Source of the DNA: Prostheceraeus crozeri
Lineage: Eukaryota; Platyhelminthes; Polycladida; Euryleptidae
Direction: 5' to 3'
Length of the DNA stretch: 64,000 bases
NCBI GenBank assembly: GCA_907163375.1
Contig: CAJQUW010007945.1
Span: 1 to 64,000 of the forward strand
Shown here in pieces: positions 63,264 to 64,000 of the stretch (within the stretch, counting starts at the first letter, position 1; each line of letters begins with the position of its first letter). A program made the position numbers and the translations under genes. The notes below the pieces were generated by a model. The model saw nothing but the letters and a program-made list of their open reading frames with translations, was not told where the DNA came from and did not search any database.

Positions 63264-64000
63264 ATGGCACATGCACATACAAACAAAGCTAGAAGTCATG
63301 AAGAAAACAGATATAGAGTATGCCTTATATGTATGGAAAAAGGAGACTGTCCAATCACGGATGCCGTTTTACGAAGAATCCGAGCTTTCTTTATAGAAAA
63401 CTATACAACAAACAATGACTGCCTACCTGCTGCCATTTGCTCGAATTGTCGCTCAAATCTTCTCAAAATTGAAAGTGGTGTGAAGGAACGGGGTATCTTG
63501 CCGGAAGTTTATGATTTTAGCCTTGTGAAACCAGCTTTTGAAATAAACACGCGATCAGTTGGCTATACATTTTGTGAATGCTTGATATGTCAAATTGCAA
63601 GAAAAAAAGGAACGTGTATACCAAAACGTAAAAAAGGTCGTCCTGCTATCAAGTCCCCTGATTCAATGATGTCTCATGATACAAGAAATAGTGTGCAAGT
63701 TATATGCGTTCAATGCAAATCTCCGGTTGGCCGTGGTATCACTCATAAATGTACAGTCAGCACTCTTCGACAAAATATAATAGATATGTGCAAAGATTCT
63801 GATAAACGTACGCAGGATGTTGTAGCCAGCAGTATGATTTCACATAGGAGAGAATCATCTTCTTCTGAGCGACATCATGAACCAAATCTTCATCAGCATT
63901 TAGATCTCGAAACAAGAGGGCCAAACCGAATCAACCTTGCTATAAATGATCAATCACCAAGAAGCATTGCTGCGAAAAATCTGAGCAATTTACAATTGTC
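63264..64000 (+). CDS. Second RAG1-N-like transposase (N-RAG-TP type), N-terminal part, runs off the window
   Basis: The frame is open from the ATG at 63264 to the end of the window, about 245 codons. It starts MAHAHTNKARSHEENRYRVC and follows the same plan as the protein at 2890: Cys pairs VCLIC, ICSNC, then CECLIC and VICVQC, the ILPEVYDF motif and a KGRPA turn. The identity to the first copy is about 45 percent by eye in the best 75 residues, so it is another family of the same type and not a recent duplicate. No stop is seen, so it may be intact. The catalytic part lies beyond the window. Confidence 0.78.
   Translation, partial: MAHAHTNKARSHEENRYRVCLICMEKGDCPITDAVLRRIRAFFIENYTTNNDCLPAAICSNCRSNLLKIESGVKERGILPEVYDFSLVKPAFEINTRSVGYTFCECLICQIARKKGTCIPKRKKGRPAIKSPDSMMSHDTRNSVQVICVQCKSPVGRGITHKCTVSTLRQNIIDMCKDSDKRTQDVVASSMISHRRESSSSERHHEPNLHQHLDLETRGPNRINLAINDQSPRSIAAKNLSNLQL

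Overview
The window is animal nuclear DNA, most likely from a marine invertebrate. It is AT-rich and gene-poor, and almost every recognisable coding region belongs to a transposable element. The short palindromic words TACATGTA and TAGGCCTA recur throughout. They are common in echinoderms, hemichordates and lophotrochozoans, but they do not fix the phylum. I found no convincing host protein-coding gene.

Layout. (1) 1-2285: non-coding, with a 30-bp tandem repeat and a MITE-like element. (2) 2291-6998: a DNA transposon with 425-bp terminal inverted repeats (TIRs). It encodes a transposase whose N-terminus resembles the zinc-binding N-terminus of RAG1 (N-RAG-TP type). A 5'-truncated LINE is inserted in its right TIR. 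(3) 7004-13250: mostly non-coding, with two MITE-like structures. (4) 13251-53983: a deep nest. The outermost layer is a ~2.7-kb non-autonomous element with ends CAGGGTGGCGG/CCGCCACCCTG. Into it went a Polinton/Maverick (13864-39462, itself split by a Ty3/Gypsy element at 31076-35912), a second copy of the same outer family (39853-47204, itself split by a hAT element that holds TA-flanked elements), another TA-flanked element (48704-52663, holding a second hAT-like element and a LINE fragment), and a hAT-like MITE (52770-53850). Target-site duplications support most layers, and the two outer copies serve as empty sites for each other. (5) 54000-56140: non-coding with a decayed LINE trace. (6) 56145-58127: a tandem satellite with a four-monomer higher-order repeat, decaying rightward to about 58760. 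(7) 59000-63263: non-coding with a long palindrome and diverged tandem repeats. (8) 63264-64000: the start of a second, diverged N-RAG-TP-type transposase that runs off the window.

The Polinton is the richest object. It carries family B DNA polymerase, adenain-like protease, major capsid protein, a penton-like protein, chromodomain integrase, packaging ATPase, basic core-like proteins and several unassigned genes. It looks broken in about four or five places, including the Gypsy insertion in the ATPase. Three cargo features are unusual: a TBP-like protein, an IAP-like UBA-RING protein, and a multi-intron gene with a Cys/His-rich N-terminus. Transcription units repeatedly start downstream of TATATAAG-type boxes, which fits with a TBP-like protein. 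Three successive stem-loops with an invariant loop and covarying stems lie between the polymerase and the TBP-like gene. They look like an undescribed structured element and are the strongest candidate novelty here, together with the TBP-like gene.
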